Positions 1 through 10,444 of a stretch of DNA of 64,000 nt are shown here, piece by piece. A program made the position numbers and the translations under genes. Each line of letters starts with the position of its first letter. Positions within the stretch are counted from its first letter, which is position 1. The notes below the pieces were generated by a model, which worked only from the letters and a program-made list of their open reading frames with translations, made no database searches and was not told where the DNA came from. This DNA comes from Streptomyces cyanogenus (lineage in GTDB: Bacteria > Actinomycetota > Actinomycetes > Streptomycetales > Streptomycetaceae). The DNA lies in assembly GCF_017526105.1 (NCBI RefSeq), contig NZ_CP071839.1, positions 1,178,001-1,242,000 of the forward strand, written 5' to 3'.

Positions 1-790
1 ACGGCATCCACCCCCACTACCACCTCGGCCACTCCCTCGGCGAAATCACCGCCGCCCACACCGCCGGCATCCTCACCCTCACCGACGCCGCCCACCTCAT
101 CACCACCCGCGCCCACCTCATGCACACCCTCCCCCCCACCGGCGCCATGGCCAGCATCAACCTCCCCCCCGAACCCATCACCCACTACCTCAACCAACAC
201 CACATCACCGACGTCACCATCGCCGCCCACAACACCCCCACCACCACCGTCATCGCAGGCCACCACACCACCATCCACCACATCACCACCCACTACCAGC
301 AACAACGCATCAAAACCAAAACCCTCAACACCACCCACGGCTACCACTCACCCCACCTCGACCCCATCCTCGACCAACTCACCCACACAACCAGACACCT
401 CACCCACCACACCCCCCACACACCCCTCATCACCAACCACACCGCCACCACCACAACCCACCCCCTCCCCACCAACCACTGGACCACCCACGCCCGCCAA
501 CCCGTCCACTACCACCAATCCATCACCCACCTCCACCACCACGGCGTCACCACCTACCTCGAAATCGGACCAGACACCACCCTCACCACCCTCAACAACC
601 ACACCCTCACCAACACCAACGACACCGCGCCAACCACCGCCACCGCCACCCTCAACCCCAAACACCACCCCACCCACACCCTCAGCCACGCACTCAGCAC
701 ACTCCACAACACCGGCACACCCGTGGACTGGGACAAGACCCTCCCCACCACCCCACCCACCCCCCTCCCCACCTACCCCTTCCAACACCA
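1..790 (+). repeat. Near-identical AT-coding block, copy 1
   Basis: This is the first of three near-identical copies of a malonyl-AT and post-AT linker segment. The others are at 4773-6097 and 17596-18904. The sense strand is built almost wholly from CAC, ACC, CTC and CCC codons, so the protein is rich in His, Thr, Leu and Pro. The left part of this copy lies outside the window. Differences between copies are a handful of substitutions and one inserted CAG codon in copy 2. Confidence 0.9.
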
Positions 791-3700
791 ACGCCATTGG
801 TTCACGGCCGCCGCCGACACGGACGTCACTGCGGCCGGGCTCGAAAGGAGTGTGCACCCGTTGCTCGGTGCCGGCGTGCCGCTCCCCGACGGCGGGCACC
901 TCTTCACCGGACGGCTCTCCCTCACCAGCCACCCCTGGCTCGCCGACCACGCCGTCCTGGAGACGCCTCTCCTGCCCGGCACCGCCTACATCGACCTCGC
1001 TCTCCACGCCGGCGAGCACCTCGACTGCCCTCACGTGGCCGAGTTGACGCTCCGGACACCGCTCGTTCTGAACGAGCAGCGTGCCGTGCAGCTCCAGGTC
1101 ACGGTCGCCGCACCGGACGAGAACGGAAACCGCCGCATCACCGTCCGCTCACGACCCGAAGGCAGCGAAAGCGGGGACCCCGCGGAACGCTCCTGGACCG
1201 AACATGCGCACGGATTGCTGGCGGAGCACCAGACTTGCTCAGCGCCCGCGGACTCGGCCTCGTGGCCGCCGCGAGATGCTGAACGGGTCGACGTCGACGC
1301 GTTCTACGACCAGCTCGCCGACCTCGGCTATCACTACGGTCCGGCCTTCCAAGGCCTGCGCGCCGCCTGGCGGAAAGGCGAGACGCTCTACGCGGAGGTG
1401 GCCCACGACGACGCACCGAGCGGCGCCCTGTTCGACATGCACCCGGCGCTCCTGGACAGTGCGCTGCATCCCCTGGGACTGAGCCTGGCCCGAACCGGGG
1501 ACGGCGAGCCCGACGTACGGCTGCCGTTCTCGTGGAGCGGTGTCACGCTGCACTCGACCGGTGCCACGGCCCTGCGAGTCCGGCTGTCACGCACCGGCGA
1601 GGACACCCTGACGCTCACCGCGACGGATGACACCGGCGCCCCGGTCATCACGGTCGAGACGCTGACGACGAGGCCGGTCACTGCGGAGCAGTTGGCACCC
1701 GCTGATGCCGACATGAGCAACTCCCTGTTCGAGGTCGAGTGGGTGCCTGCGGAGCCGGCACCGCCCTCCGGCACCCCCCGCGTCGCCATCCTCGGCACCC
1801 CGCTCCCCCACGACCCCGACCACCCCATCCCCACCTACGCCAACCTCACCGACCTCACCCACGCCCTCACCGAACAAAACCACCCCACCCCCGACATCCT
1901 CCTCACCACACTCCCCCCCACCGACCCCACCAACCCCAACCCCCTCCCCGACACCCACCACCTCACCCAACACACACTCACCCTCACCCAGGACTTCCTC
2001 ACCAACCCCCACCTCACCCACACCCAACTCACCGTCATAACCCACCACGCCAACACCACCACCCACGACACCCACACCCCCAACCTCCCCCACGCCACCA
2101 CCTGGGGACTACTGCGCACAGCACAAACCGAACACCCCCACCGCATCACCCTCATCGACCTCGACACCCCACCCCACACCACCACCCTCACCACCACCCT
2201 CCTCCACCAACTCACCACCACCCACCCACAAACCACCATCCGAAACAACACCCACCACACACCCCAACTCACCAAAACCACCACCCAACCAACCACCCAC
2301 ACCCCCCTCAACCCCAACGGCACCATCCTCATCACCGGCGGCACCGGCACCCTCGGCCGCCTCATCGCCACCCACCTCGCCACCCACCACCACCCCCAAC
2401 ACCTCCTCCTCACCAGCCGCCAAGGACCCAACGCCCCCCACACCACAGAACTCACCCAACACCTCACCCAACTCGGCACCAAAGTCACCATCACCGCCTG
2501 CGACGTCTCCGACCCCCAACAACTCGCCACCCTCCTCACCACCATCCCCACCGAACACCCCCTCACCACCGTCATCCACACCGCCGCAACCACCCACGAC
2601 GCCACCCTCACCACCCTCACCCCCCACCACCTCACCACCACCCTCAAACCCAAAGCCGACGCCGCCTGGCACCTCCACACCCACACCCAACACACCCCCA
2701 CCCTCACCCACTTCATCCTCTTCTCCTCAGCCGCCGGCACCCTCGGCAACCCCGGCCAAGCCAACTACGCCGCCGCCAACACCTTCCTCGACACCCTCGC
2801 CCACCACCGCCACACCCAAGGCCTCCCCGCCACCTCACTCGCCTGGGGCCTCTGGCAACAAACCAGCACCATCACCGCCCAACTCACCACCCAACAACAC
2901 CAACGCCTCACCCAAAACGGCACCACCCCCCTCACCACCACCCAAGCCCTCCACCTCCTCGACACCACCCTCACCACCACCAAACCCACCCTCCTCCCCA
3001 TGCGGGTGGAGCCACGCGCACTCCGTGCGCGTGCGGAAGCCGGCACCTTGTCGCCGATGCTGCGCAGCCTGGTCAGGACGCCGGTTCGCCTCACCACCGA
3101 GACGGCCCCGCTCGGACGCCGACTGGCAGGCCTCGAACCCGCCGAGCAGGACCGCCTCCTCCTCGACCTGGTGCGGCAGCAGACCGCGGCAGTTCTGGGG
3201 CACACCTCACCCGAGTCCGTAGACCCCGAACGGGCCTTCCAGGAGCTCGGCTTCGACTCGCTGACCGCCGTCGAACTGCGCAACCAACTCTCCGGCGCCA
3301 CCGGTCTGCCCCTCCCGGCAACGGTCGTGTTCGACTACCCATCGGCCCAGGCACTCGCAGGCTTCCTGCGCCAGTCCCTGATCGGCAGGGAGAAGGACCC
3401 GGCGACCACAGCCGTCGCGGCCCGGTCCACCGACGAGCCGATCGCTATCGTGTCCATGGCCTGCCGGTACCCCGGCGGCGTCACGTCGCCCGATGGCCTA
3501 TGGGACCTGGTCGCCGCGGGGCGGGACGGCATCGGAGAGTTCCCCACGAATCGTGGCTGGGACGTCGAGGGCCTGTACGACCCGGATCCCGAGGCCATCG
3601 GCAAGAGCTACACCCGCGAGGGCGGCTTCCTGTACGACGCCGACGAGTTCGACCCGGATTTCTTCGGGATCAGCCCCCGTGAGGCAGCGGCCACGGACCC

Positions 3701-6700
3701 GCAGCAGCGACTGCTGCTGGAGACCGCCTGGGAGACGATCGAACAGGCGGGCCTCACTCCGCACTCATTGCGTGGCAGTCGTACCGGCGTCTTCGTCGGT
3801 GTCATGTACGGCGACTACGCCGGCCGTCTGATGCAACGCACACCGGAAGGCTTCGAGGGCTTTCTCGGCACCGGAAATTCGTACAGCGTGGCCTCGGGCC
3901 GTATCTCCTACACCTTGGGCTTCGAGGGTCCGGCGGTGACCGTCGACACGGCCTGCTCCTCGTCCCTGGTCGCCATGCACCAGGCGGCACAGGCACTACG
4001 GACGGGCGAGTGCGAACTCGCCCTGGCCGGCGGAGTCACCGTCATGGCCTCGCCAACCACGTTCATCGAGTTCAGCCGGCAGCGGGGGCTGGCCCGTGAC
4101 GGCCGCTGCAAGTCGTTCGCCGCCGGAGCGGACGGCACCGGCTGGGGGGAGGGGGTGGGCCTCGTCCTGCTGGAACGGCTTTCCGACGCCCGGCGCAACG
4201 GTCATCAGGTCCTCGCCGTCATCCGCGGCAGTGCACTGAACCAGGACGGCGCCAGCAACGGCCTGACCGCACCCAACGGCCCCTCCCAGCAACGCGTCAT
4301 CCACCAGGCCCTGACCAACGCCCGCCTCACACCCGACCTGATCGACGCGGTGGAAGCACACGGCACCGGCACCACCCTCGGCGACCCCATCGAAGCCCAG
4401 GCCCTCCTCGCCACCTACGGCCAGAACCGGACCACCGACCAACCCCTCTGGCTCGGCTCCGTCAAATCCAACATCGGCCACACCCAAGCCGCCGCAGGCA
4501 TCGCCGGCGTCATCAAAATGGTCCAGGCCATCCACCACGGCGTGCTGCCCAAGACCCTCCACATCGACCAACCCACACCCCACGTCGACTGGGAATCAGG
4601 CGCGGTCAAACTGCTCACCGAGCAAACCCCCTGGCCCGACACCGGCCACCCCCGCCGCGCCGCCGTCTCCTCCTTCGGCATCAGCGGCACCAACGCCCAC
4701 CTCATCCTCGAAGCAGCACCGGCCGAGACACCCCCCACCGAGACACCGGCCGAACCGGCTCCCGCGGCGGACGGGCCGGCGCCGTGGCTGCTCTCAGCCC
4801 GCACCCCCCAGGCCCTCCAGGCCCAAGCCGCCCGCCTGCACACCCACCTCACCCGCCACCCCCACCTCGACACCACCGCCGTCGCCCGCGCCCTGGCCAC
4901 CACCCGCACCCACTTCAACCACCGCGCCGCCATCACCCACGGCACCCCCACCCAACGCCTCAACGCCCTCCACGCCCTCACCCACAACCAACCCCACCCC
5001 CACCTCACCCACCTCACCACCACCGACAACAGCAGCGAAGCGAAGATCGCGTTCTGCTTCAGCGGCCAGGGCACCCAACACCCCGGCATGGGCCACGACC
5101 TCTACACCACCAACCCCACCTTCGCCCACCACCTCGACCGCATCTGCCACGCCCTCGACCCCCACCTCGACCACCCCCTCCAACACATCATGTGGGCCAC
5201 CCCCAACGACCCCCTCACCGGCCTGCTCAACACCACCCTCTACACCCAACCCGCCCTCTTCGCCCTCCAGACCGCCCTCTACCACCTCCTCACCGACCAC
5301 TACGGCATCCACCCCCACTACCACCTCGGCCACTCCCTCGGCGAAATCACCGCCGCCCACACCGCCGGCATCCTCACCCTCACCGACGCCGCCCACCTCA
5401 TCACCACCCGCGCCCACCTCATGCACACCCTCCCCCCCACCGGCGCCATGGCCAGCATCAACCTCCCCCCCGAACCCATCACCCACTACCTCAACCAACA
5501 CCACATCACCGACGTCACCATCGCAGCCCACAACACCCCCACCACCACCGTCATCGCAGGCCACCACACCACCATCCACCACATCACCACCCACTACCAG
5601 CAACAACGCATCAAAACCAAAACCCTCAACACCACCCACGGCTACCACTCACCCCACCTCGACCCCATCCTCGACCAACTCACCCACACAACCCGACACC
5701 TCACCCACCACACCCCCCACACACCCCTCATCACCAACCACACCGCCACCACCACAACCCACCCCCTCCCCACCAACCACTGGACCACCCACGCCCGCCA
5801 ACCCGTCCACTACCACCAATCCATCACCCACCTCCACCACCACCAGGGCGTCACCACCTACCTCGAAATCGGACCAGACACCACCCTCACCACCCTCAAC
5901 AACCACACCCTCAACACCCACAACGACACCACCCCGCCAGCCACCATCACCCACACCCTCAACCCCAAACACCACCCCACCCACACCCTCAGCCACGCAT
6001 TCACCACCCTCCACAACACCGGCACACCCATCAACTGGGACAACGCCCTCCCCCACACCCCACCCACCCCCCTCCCCACCTACCCCTTCCAACACCAGCA
6101 GTACTGGCTGAATCCGGCGATCACCGCGGACGTCACCGCCGCGGGCCTCAACGCGACGGCTCACCCGCTGCTCGGTGCCGGCGTGCCGCTCCCCGACGGC
6201 GGGCACCTCTTCACCGGACGGCTCTCCCTCACCAGCCACCCCTGGCTCGCCGACCACGCCGTCCTGGAGACGCCTCTCCTGCCCGGCACCGCCTACATCG
6301 ACCTCGCGCTCCACGTCGGTGCACACGTGGGCGCCGGTTGTGTCCGGGACTTGACGCTGTACGAGCCCCTGGCCGTGCCCAAGGATGATGCCGTTCGCGT
6401 GCAGGTGACCGTCGGCGCCCCCGACGACGGGGGGACCAGGTCCGTCGCGGTGCATTCGAGGCGGGGCGATGACGTCGACGGCGCGGAGTGGGTTCGGCAC
6501 GCTGAGGGAACACTCGCGGCCGATACGCAGTCCGTGCCCGAGTTCCCCACGGAGTGGCCGCCTCCGGCCGCGGTCGCCGTAGAGGTCGACGACGTCTACG
6601 CGCGGCTGAGCGACATGGGACTGGACTACGGTTCGGTGTTCCAGGGACTGCAGGCCGCATGGCGGGGCGGGGACGAGGTGTACGCCGAGGTCGGTCTTGC

Positions 6701-8960
6701 CCATGAAGTCGGCACGGCGGGATTCGGTGTCCATCCCGCCCTGCTGGATTCGGCCCTGCACGTCTCCGCCATCGGGCTGTCTGGTGCCTCGGAGCCACAA
6801 CCGACGCGGCTGCCGTTCTCGTGGAGCGGTGTCACGCTGCACTCGACCGGTGCCACGGCCCTGCGAGTCCGGCTGTCACGCACCGGCGAGGACACCCTGA
6901 CGCTCACCGCAACCGACCCCTCGGGAAAGCCGGTGGTGGCGGTGGAGATGCTGACGGTCCGCCCCGTCACGGCCGATCAACTGGCTGTGGGCGACCCGGC
7001 CTTGCGCAACGCGTTGTGGGAGTTGGAGTGGGTTCCTGCGGAGCCGGCACCGCCCCCCGGCACCCCCCGCGTCGCCATCCTCGGCACCCCACTCCCCCAC
7101 GACCCCGACCACCCCATCCCCACCTACGCCAACCTCACCGACCTCACCCACGCCCTCACCGAACAAAACCACCCCACCCCCGACATCCTCCTCACCACAC
7201 TCCCCCCCACCGACCCCACCAACCCCAACCCCCTCCCCGACACCCACCACCTCACCCAACACACACTCACCCTCACCCAGGACTTCCTCACCAACCCCCA
7301 CCTCACCCACACCCAACTCACCGTCATAACCCACCACGCCAACACCACCACCCACGACACCCACACCCCCAACCTCCCCCACGCCACCACCTGGGGACTA
7401 CTGCGCACAGCACAAACCGAACACCCCCACCGCATCACCCTCATCGACCTCGACACCCCACCCCACACCACCACCCTCACCACCACCCTCCTCCACCAAC
7501 TCACCACCACCCACCCACAAACCACCATCCGAAACAACACCCACCACACACCCCAACTCACCAAAACCACCACCCAACCAACCACCCACACCCCCCTCAA
7601 CCCCAACGGCACCATCCTCATCACCGGCGGCACCGGCACCCTCGGCCGCCTCATCGCCACCCACCTCGCCACCCACCACCACCCCCAACACCTCCTCCTC
7701 ACCAGCCGCCAAGGACCCAACGCCCCCCACACCACAGAACTCACCCAACACCTCACCCAACTCGGCACCAAAGTCACCATCACCGCCTGCGACGTCTCCG
7801 ACCCCCAACAACTCGCCACCCTCCTCACCACCATCCCCACCGAACACCCCCTCACCACCGTCATCCACACCGCCGCAACCACCCACGACGCCACCCTCAC
7901 CACCCTCACCCCCCACCACCTCACCACCACCCTCAAACCCAAAGCCGACGCCGCCTGGCACCTCCACACCCACACCCAACACACCCCCACCCTCACCCAC
8001 TTCATCCTCTTCTCCTCAGCCGCCGGCACCCTCGGCAACCCCGGCCAAGCCAACTACGCCGCCGCCAACACCTTCCTCGACACCCTCGCCCACCACCGCC
8101 ACACCCAAGGCCTCCCCGCCACCTCACTCGCCTGGGGCCTCTGGCAACAAACCAGCACCATCACCGCCCAACTCACCACCCAACAACACCAACGCCTCAC
8201 CCAAAACGGCACCACCCCCCTCACCACCACCCAAGCCCTCCACCTCCTCGACACCACCCTCACCACCACCAAACCCACCCTCCTCCCCATCCAGCTGGAT
8301 CCCCACGGCCTGCGATCGGCGGCAGAGGTCCGGGAACTGCCGGCGCCGCTGCGTCACTTGGCGCGCGTTCCCGTCCGGCGTGCACGGGCCGGCGCCCGTT
8401 CTGTCGTCCAGCGGCTGGCAGGCCTGGAACCAGCCGAGCAGGACCGCCTCCTCCTCGACCTGGTGTGCGGCGAGATCGCCCTGGTCCTGGGCCATTCCGT
8501 GGCCGACACGGTTGACACCGAGCGCGGCCTGATGGACATGGGTTTCGACTCGCTGACCGCCGTCGAACTGCGCAACCGGCTGAACGCGGTCACCGGCCTG
8601 CAGTTGCACCCGACCCTGGCGTTCGACCATCCGACACCAGCCGCCCTGGCCCGCCACCTGCGCACCCTCGTGGTTCCCGCCGCGGAGGCCAGGAGCGAGG
8701 GGGACGACGACGAGGCCAGACTGCGCCGGGCCCTGGCGAGGGTCTCGGCAGCCCGGTTGCGGGAGGCCGGCCTGCTCGACGTGCTGGTGCGCCTGGCGGA
8801 CGGGCCGGGTGAAACGTACGGTGCGGCGGATCCCGAGGAGTTGGACCGGGCGGACGCGATCGAGACCGCGGGTGTCGACGACCTCGTCCGGATGGCCCTG
8901 CTCGAGCAGGACGCACAGGAGCCGTCCGCCGCGGCTGCGGAACCGGGTGCGGGCCGATGA
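1..8960 (+). CDS. Modular type I PKS, 5'-partial: (AT)-DH-KR-ACP, then KS-AT-DH-KR-ACP
   Basis: The reading frame is open from base 3, so the start lies outside the window. The first visible domain is an AT cut just before its GHSLGE nucleophile motif (bases 27-44). Order by base: AT to about 620, DH 845-1690, KR 2315-2930, ACP 3150-3375, KS 3438-4710, AT 5047-5960, DH 6166-6985, KR 7604-8230, ACP 8440-8660, then a C-terminal docking tail. The KS has TACSS, EAHGTGT and NIGHTQ. Both ATs have GHSLGE and HGYH (a HAFH variant), which indicates malonyl-CoA. Both KRs have TGGTGTLG and the S/Y/N catalytic set, and keep the last Asp of the LDD motif (THD), which suggests B-type. Both DHs have LPFSW and [10 protein letters not shown], and each has Glu for Gly in HxxxGxxxxP. 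Each module should install an alkene. AT and KR are near-identical between the two modules. The stop overlaps the region of the following P450. Confidence 0.96.
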   Translation, partial: GIHPHYHLGHSLGEITAAHTAGILTLTDAAHLITTRAHLMHTLPPTGAMASINLPPEPITHYLNQHHITDVTIAAHNTPTTTVIAGHHTTIHHITTHYQQQRIKTKTLNTTHGYHSPHLDPILDQLTHTTRHLTHHTPHTPLITNHTATTTTHPLPTNHWTTHARQPVHYHQSITHLHHHGVTTYLEIGPDTTLTTLNNHTLTNTNDTAPTTATATLNPKHHPTHTLSHALSTLHNTGTPVDWDKTLPTTPPTPLPTYPFQHQRHWFTAAADTDVTAAGLERSVHPLLGAGVPLPDGGHLFTGRLSLTSHPWLADHAVLETPLLPGTAYIDLALHAGEHLDCPHVAELTLRTPLVLNEQRAVQLQVTVAAPDENGNRRITVRSRPEGSESGDPAERSWTEHAHGLLAEHQTCSAPADSASWPPRDAERVDVDAFYDQLADLGYHYGPAFQGLRAAWRKGETLYAEVAHDDAPSGALFDMHPALLDSALHPLGLSLARTGDGEPDVRLPFSWSGVTLHSTGATALRVRLSRTGEDTLTLTATDDTGAPVITVETLTTRPVTAEQLAPADADMSNSLFEVEWVPAEPAPPSGTPRVAILGTPLPHDPDHPIPTYANLTDLTHALTEQNHPTPDILLTTLPPTDPTNPNPLPDTHHLTQHTLTLTQDFLTNPHLTHTQLTVITHHANTTTHDTHTPNLPHATTWGLLRTAQTEHPHRITLIDLDTPPHTTTLTTTLLHQLTTTHPQTTIRNNTHHTPQLTKTTTQPTTHTPLNPNGTILITGGTGTLGRLIATHLATHHHPQHLLLTSRQGPNAPHTTELTQHLTQLGTKVTITACDVSDPQQLATLLTTIPTEHPLTTVIHTAATTHDATLTTLTPHHLTTTLKPKADAAWHLHTHTQHTPTLTHFILFSSAAGTLGNPGQANYAAANTFLDTLAHHRHTQGLPATSLAWGLWQQTSTITAQLTTQQHQRLTQNGTTPLTTTQALHLLDTTLTTTKPTLLPMRVEPRALRARAEAGTLSPMLRSLVRTPVRLTTETAPLGRRLAGLEPAEQDRLLLDLVRQQTAAVLGHTSPESVDPERAFQELGFDSLTAVELRNQLSGATGLPLPATVVFDYPSAQALAGFLRQSLIGREKDPATTAVAARSTDEPIAIVSMACRYPGGVTSPDGLWDLVAAGRDGIGEFPTNRGWDVEGLYDPDPEAIGKSYTREGGFLYDADEFDPDFFGISPREAAATDPQQRLLLETAWETIEQAGLTPHSLRGSRTGVFVGVMYGDYAGRLMQRTPEGFEGFLGTGNSYSVASGRISYTLGFEGPAVTVDTACSSSLVAMHQAAQALRTGECELALAGGVTVMASPTTFIEFSRQRGLARDGRCKSFAAGADGTGWGEGVGLVLLERLSDARRNGHQVLAVIRGSALNQDGASNGLTAPNGPSQQRVIHQALTNARLTPDLIDAVEAHGTGTTLGDPIEAQALLATYGQNRTTDQPLWLGSVKSNIGHTQAAAGIAGVIKMVQAIHHGVLPKTLHIDQPTPHVDWESGAVKLLTEQTPWPDTGHPRRAAVSSFGISGTNAHLILEAAPAETPPTETPAEPAPAADGPAPWLLSARTPQALQAQAARLHTHLTRHPHLDTTAVARALATTRTHFNHRAAITHGTPTQRLNALHALTHNQPHPHLTHLTTTDNSSEAKIAFCFSGQGTQHPGMGHDLYTTNPTFAHHLDRICHALDPHLDHPLQHIMWATPNDPLTGLLNTTLYTQPALFALQTALYHLLTDHYGIHPHYHLGHSLGEITAAHTAGILTLTDAAHLITTRAHLMHTLPPTGAMASINLPPEPITHYLNQHHITDVTIAAHNTPTTTVIAGHHTTIHHITTHYQQQRIKTKTLNTTHGYHSPHLDPILDQLTHTTRHLTHHTPHTPLITNHTATTTTHPLPTNHWTTHARQPVHYHQSITHLHHHQGVTTYLEIGPDTTLTTLNNHTLNTHNDTTPPATITHTLNPKHHPTHTLSHAFTTLHNTGTPINWDNALPHTPPTPLPTYPFQHQQYWLNPAITADVTAAGLNATAHPLLGAGVPLPDGGHLFTGRLSLTSHPWLADHAVLETPLLPGTAYIDLALHVGAHVGAGCVRDLTLYEPLAVPKDDAVRVQVTVGAPDDGGTRSVAVHSRRGDDVDGAEWVRHAEGTLAADTQSVPEFPTEWPPPAAVAVEVDDVYARLSDMGLDYGSVFQGLQAAWRGGDEVYAEVGLAHEVGTAGFGVHPALLDSALHVSAIGLSGASEPQPTRLPFSWSGVTLHSTGATALRVRLSRTGEDTLTLTATDPSGKPVVAVEMLTVRPVTADQLAVGDPALRNALWELEWVPAEPAPPPGTPRVAILGTPLPHDPDHPIPTYANLTDLTHALTEQNHPTPDILLTTLPPTDPTNPNPLPDTHHLTQHTLTLTQDFLTNPHLTHTQLTVITHHANTTTHDTHTPNLPHATTWGLLRTAQTEHPHRITLIDLDTPPHTTTLTTTLLHQLTTTHPQTTIRNNTHHTPQLTKTTTQPTTHTPLNPNGTILITGGTGTLGRLIATHLATHHHPQHLLLTSRQGPNAPHTTELTQHLTQLGTKVTITACDVSDPQQLATLLTTIPTEHPLTTVIHTAATTHDATLTTLTPHHLTTTLKPKADAAWHLHTHTQHTPTLTHFILFSSAAGTLGNPGQANYAAANTFLDTLAHHRHTQGLPATSLAWGLWQQTSTITAQLTTQQHQRLTQNGTTPLTTTQALHLLDTTLTTTKPTLLPIQLDPHGLRSAAEVRELPAPLRHLARVPVRRARAGARSVVQRLAGLEPAEQDRLLLDLVCGEIALVLGHSVADTVDTERGLMDMGFDSLTAVELRNRLNAVTGLQLHPTLAFDHPTPAALARHLRTLVVPAAEARSEGDDDEARLRRALARVSAARLREAGLLDVLVRLADGPGETYGAADPEELDRADAIETAGVDDLVRMALLEQDAQEPSAAAAEPGAGR
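1752..3000 (+). repeat. Near-identical KR-coding block, copy 1
   Basis: This 1.25 kb segment encodes the structural part and catalytic part of a KR. It recurs at 7041-8289 with a constant offset of 5289 bases and only a few differences. The catalytic part recurs again at 21502-22099. The sharp copy edges, with normal PKS codon usage on either side, point to gene conversion or domain swapping. Confidence 0.9.
4773..6097 (+). repeat. Near-identical AT-coding block, copy 2
   Basis: Second copy of the C-rich malonyl-AT block, running from the KS-AT linker through the AT and post-AT linker. It matches 17596-18904 along its whole length, and its right part matches 1-790. One extra Gln codon sits near 5845. 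Confidence 0.9.
7041..8289 (+). repeat. Near-identical KR-coding block, copy 2
   Basis: Second copy of the KR block of 1752-3000, offset by 5289 bases. It has the same extreme C-rich, G-poor sense strand. Confidence 0.9.
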
Positions 8961-8998
8961 AGGCCATCGATGAACTCAAGGAATGCGAGGAGAGCGCA

Positions 8999-10186
8999 AT
9001 GACGCACACCGAACACGTGGTTGACGGGATGCCGACGGCCCGGGGTTGCCCCTTCTCTCCGCCGGAGGAGCTGGGTGCGCTCCGTGAGGAGCGGCCGATC
9101 GCCCGGATGACCTATCCCGACGGTCATCAGGGATGGCTGGTCACGGGCTACGAGCTGGCGCAGGAGGTGCTCGCCGACGTTGCGTTCAGTGCGCGTCACG
9201 ACCTGCGCAGCTCGCCCATCGTGATGGGAGGCAAGCTCGGTCCGGCGCAGCCCGGCATGTTCATCGGCATGGACCCGCCGGAGCACACCCGCTACCGCAA
9301 GCCGCTCAGCCGGCACTTCACGGTGCGGCGGGTACGGGAGCTGGAGCCGGCGATCGAGCGGATCGCCACGGCCTGCCTGGACGCGCTGGAGGCCGGCGGG
9401 TCTCCGGCCGATCTGATGGCGGCGTTCGCGCTGCCACTGCCGGTCCTAGTGATCTGTGAGCTGATGGGTGCCGACGCCGATCTGGCGGCGGAGCTGCAGA
9501 AGCTGCGGGTGCCGATGCTCTCGGCGGCCACCCCGCGCGCGGAGGTCGCGGCCGCCGCACGGCGCACCAGTGAGCTGATGCACGAACTGGTCAGGGCGCG
9601 GCGGGCCGCTCCGGGCGACGACCTGCTCAGCGAGCTGATCGCTGTCGGTGAGCTCAACGACGAGGAGCTCGCCGGGCTGACGTTCCTGATGCTGGTCGCG
9701 GGTCATGAGACCACGGCGAACATGATTGCGATGAGCGTGTACTTGCTGCTTCAGGACGAGAAGGCGCGGGCCGCGCTGGGCGACGGGAGCCAGGTGGGCG
9801 ACCAGACGGTCAACGAGCTGCTGCGCTATCTGTCGGTGGTCCAGTTCGTCTCGCGGGCCGCCCTCAAGGACGTCGAGATCGGTGGGGTGCTGGTACGGCA
9901 GGGCGAGACCGTCACGATCTCCACCTCGGCGGTCAACCGTGACGGCCGGCGCTTCGAGGATCCCGACACCTTCCACGCCGAGGGAGGCGGTGTCGGCAGT
10001 CTCGCGTTCGGGCACGGTCTGCATCAGTGCATCGGCCACAACCTGGCCAGGACCGAGATCCGGATCGCGCTGCGGCTGCTGCTGCGCCGCTTCCCCGGGT
10101 TGCGGCTGGCCGCGTCGCCGCAGGACGTCAGAACCCGAGAGGCGATGAACACGTACGGAGTCCACGAGCTGCCGGTCAGCTGGTGA
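8999..10186 (+). CDS. Cytochrome P450 of the PKS cluster
   Basis: Soluble bacterial P450 of 395 residues, probably a tailoring oxidase for the polyketide. Visible motifs are the I-helix AGHETT, the K-helix ELLR, and the haem loop FGHGLHQCIGHNLAR with the Cys ligand. I start it at 8999 because GAGGAGAG lies at 8987-8994. An in-frame ATG at 8957 overlaps the PKS stop (ATGA) but has no convincing ribosome site, and would add 14 residues. It is on the same strand as the PKS genes and is followed by a strong hairpin at 10230. The family usually has a ferredoxin and reductase supplied elsewhere; none is seen here. The substrate position cannot be read from the sequence. Confidence 0.95.
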   Translation: MTHTEHVVDGMPTARGCPFSPPEELGALREERPIARMTYPDGHQGWLVTGYELAQEVLADVAFSARHDLRSSPIVMGGKLGPAQPGMFIGMDPPEHTRYRKPLSRHFTVRRVRELEPAIERIATACLDALEAGGSPADLMAAFALPLPVLVICELMGADADLAAELQKLRVPMLSAATPRAEVAAAARRTSELMHELVRARRAAPGDDLLSELIAVGELNDEELAGLTFLMLVAGHETTANMIAMSVYLLLQDEKARAALGDGSQVGDQTVNELLRYLSVVQFVSRAALKDVEIGGVLVRQGETVTISTSAVNRDGRRFEDPDTFHAEGGGVGSLAFGHGLHQCIGHNLARTEIRIALRLLLRRFPGLRLAASPQDVRTREAMNTYGVHELPVSW

Positions 10187-10229
10187 CGGCACGCGGCCCT
10201 GGTCGGGAACCGGGCCGCGACAAGGTCCC

Positions 10230-10266
10230 GTGCGGGGGCCGCCCGGTTCGCCGGCGGCCCCCGCAC
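10230..10266 (+). terminator. Perfect 14-bp GC-rich hairpin after the P450
   Basis: The arms 10230-10243 and 10253-10266 are perfectly complementary, with a 9-base loop. A second CACTGC/GCAGTG dyad follows at once. There is no U-tract, as is usual in actinomycetes. It sits inside a run of same-strand PKS genes, so it may act as a partial terminator or mRNA-stabilising end. Confidence 0.6.
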
Positions 10267-10444
10267 TGCTGTTCCCAGGGGCAGTGCGGGCTCTCCGCCA
10301 TCTTCAGAACTCGCCTAGCTCGGCTTAAGAGGGCCTGGTGACCATGACGAAGACCGATCACGCCCGGCTCGCATCCTGTCAGGGCGTTCGTGCGCGGGAC
10401 ACGCACGGCCGGTCCGACCAGTCCCACGACGGACGGAGCTGATG

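Noticed and set aside
1..800. Dense short CACC/ACC repeats that at first look like a tandem repeat or CRISPR-like array
   Set aside because: There is no fixed unit with spacers. The pattern is codon bias in an AT domain whose translation contains intact catalytic motifs.
2109..2711. Long minus-strand open frames rich in Gly, Val and Glu opposite the PKS genes (also near 1835-2764, 4794-5648, 17617-18471)
   Set aside because: They are mirror images of the CAC/ACC-rich AT and KR codons on the plus strand, recur wherever those blocks recur, and have no ribosome sites or domain motifs.
10344..10442. A 32-codon plus-strand frame whose stop overlaps the PKS start as TGATG
   Set aside because: No ribosome site and no recognisable protein. 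Coupling is possible but unsupported.
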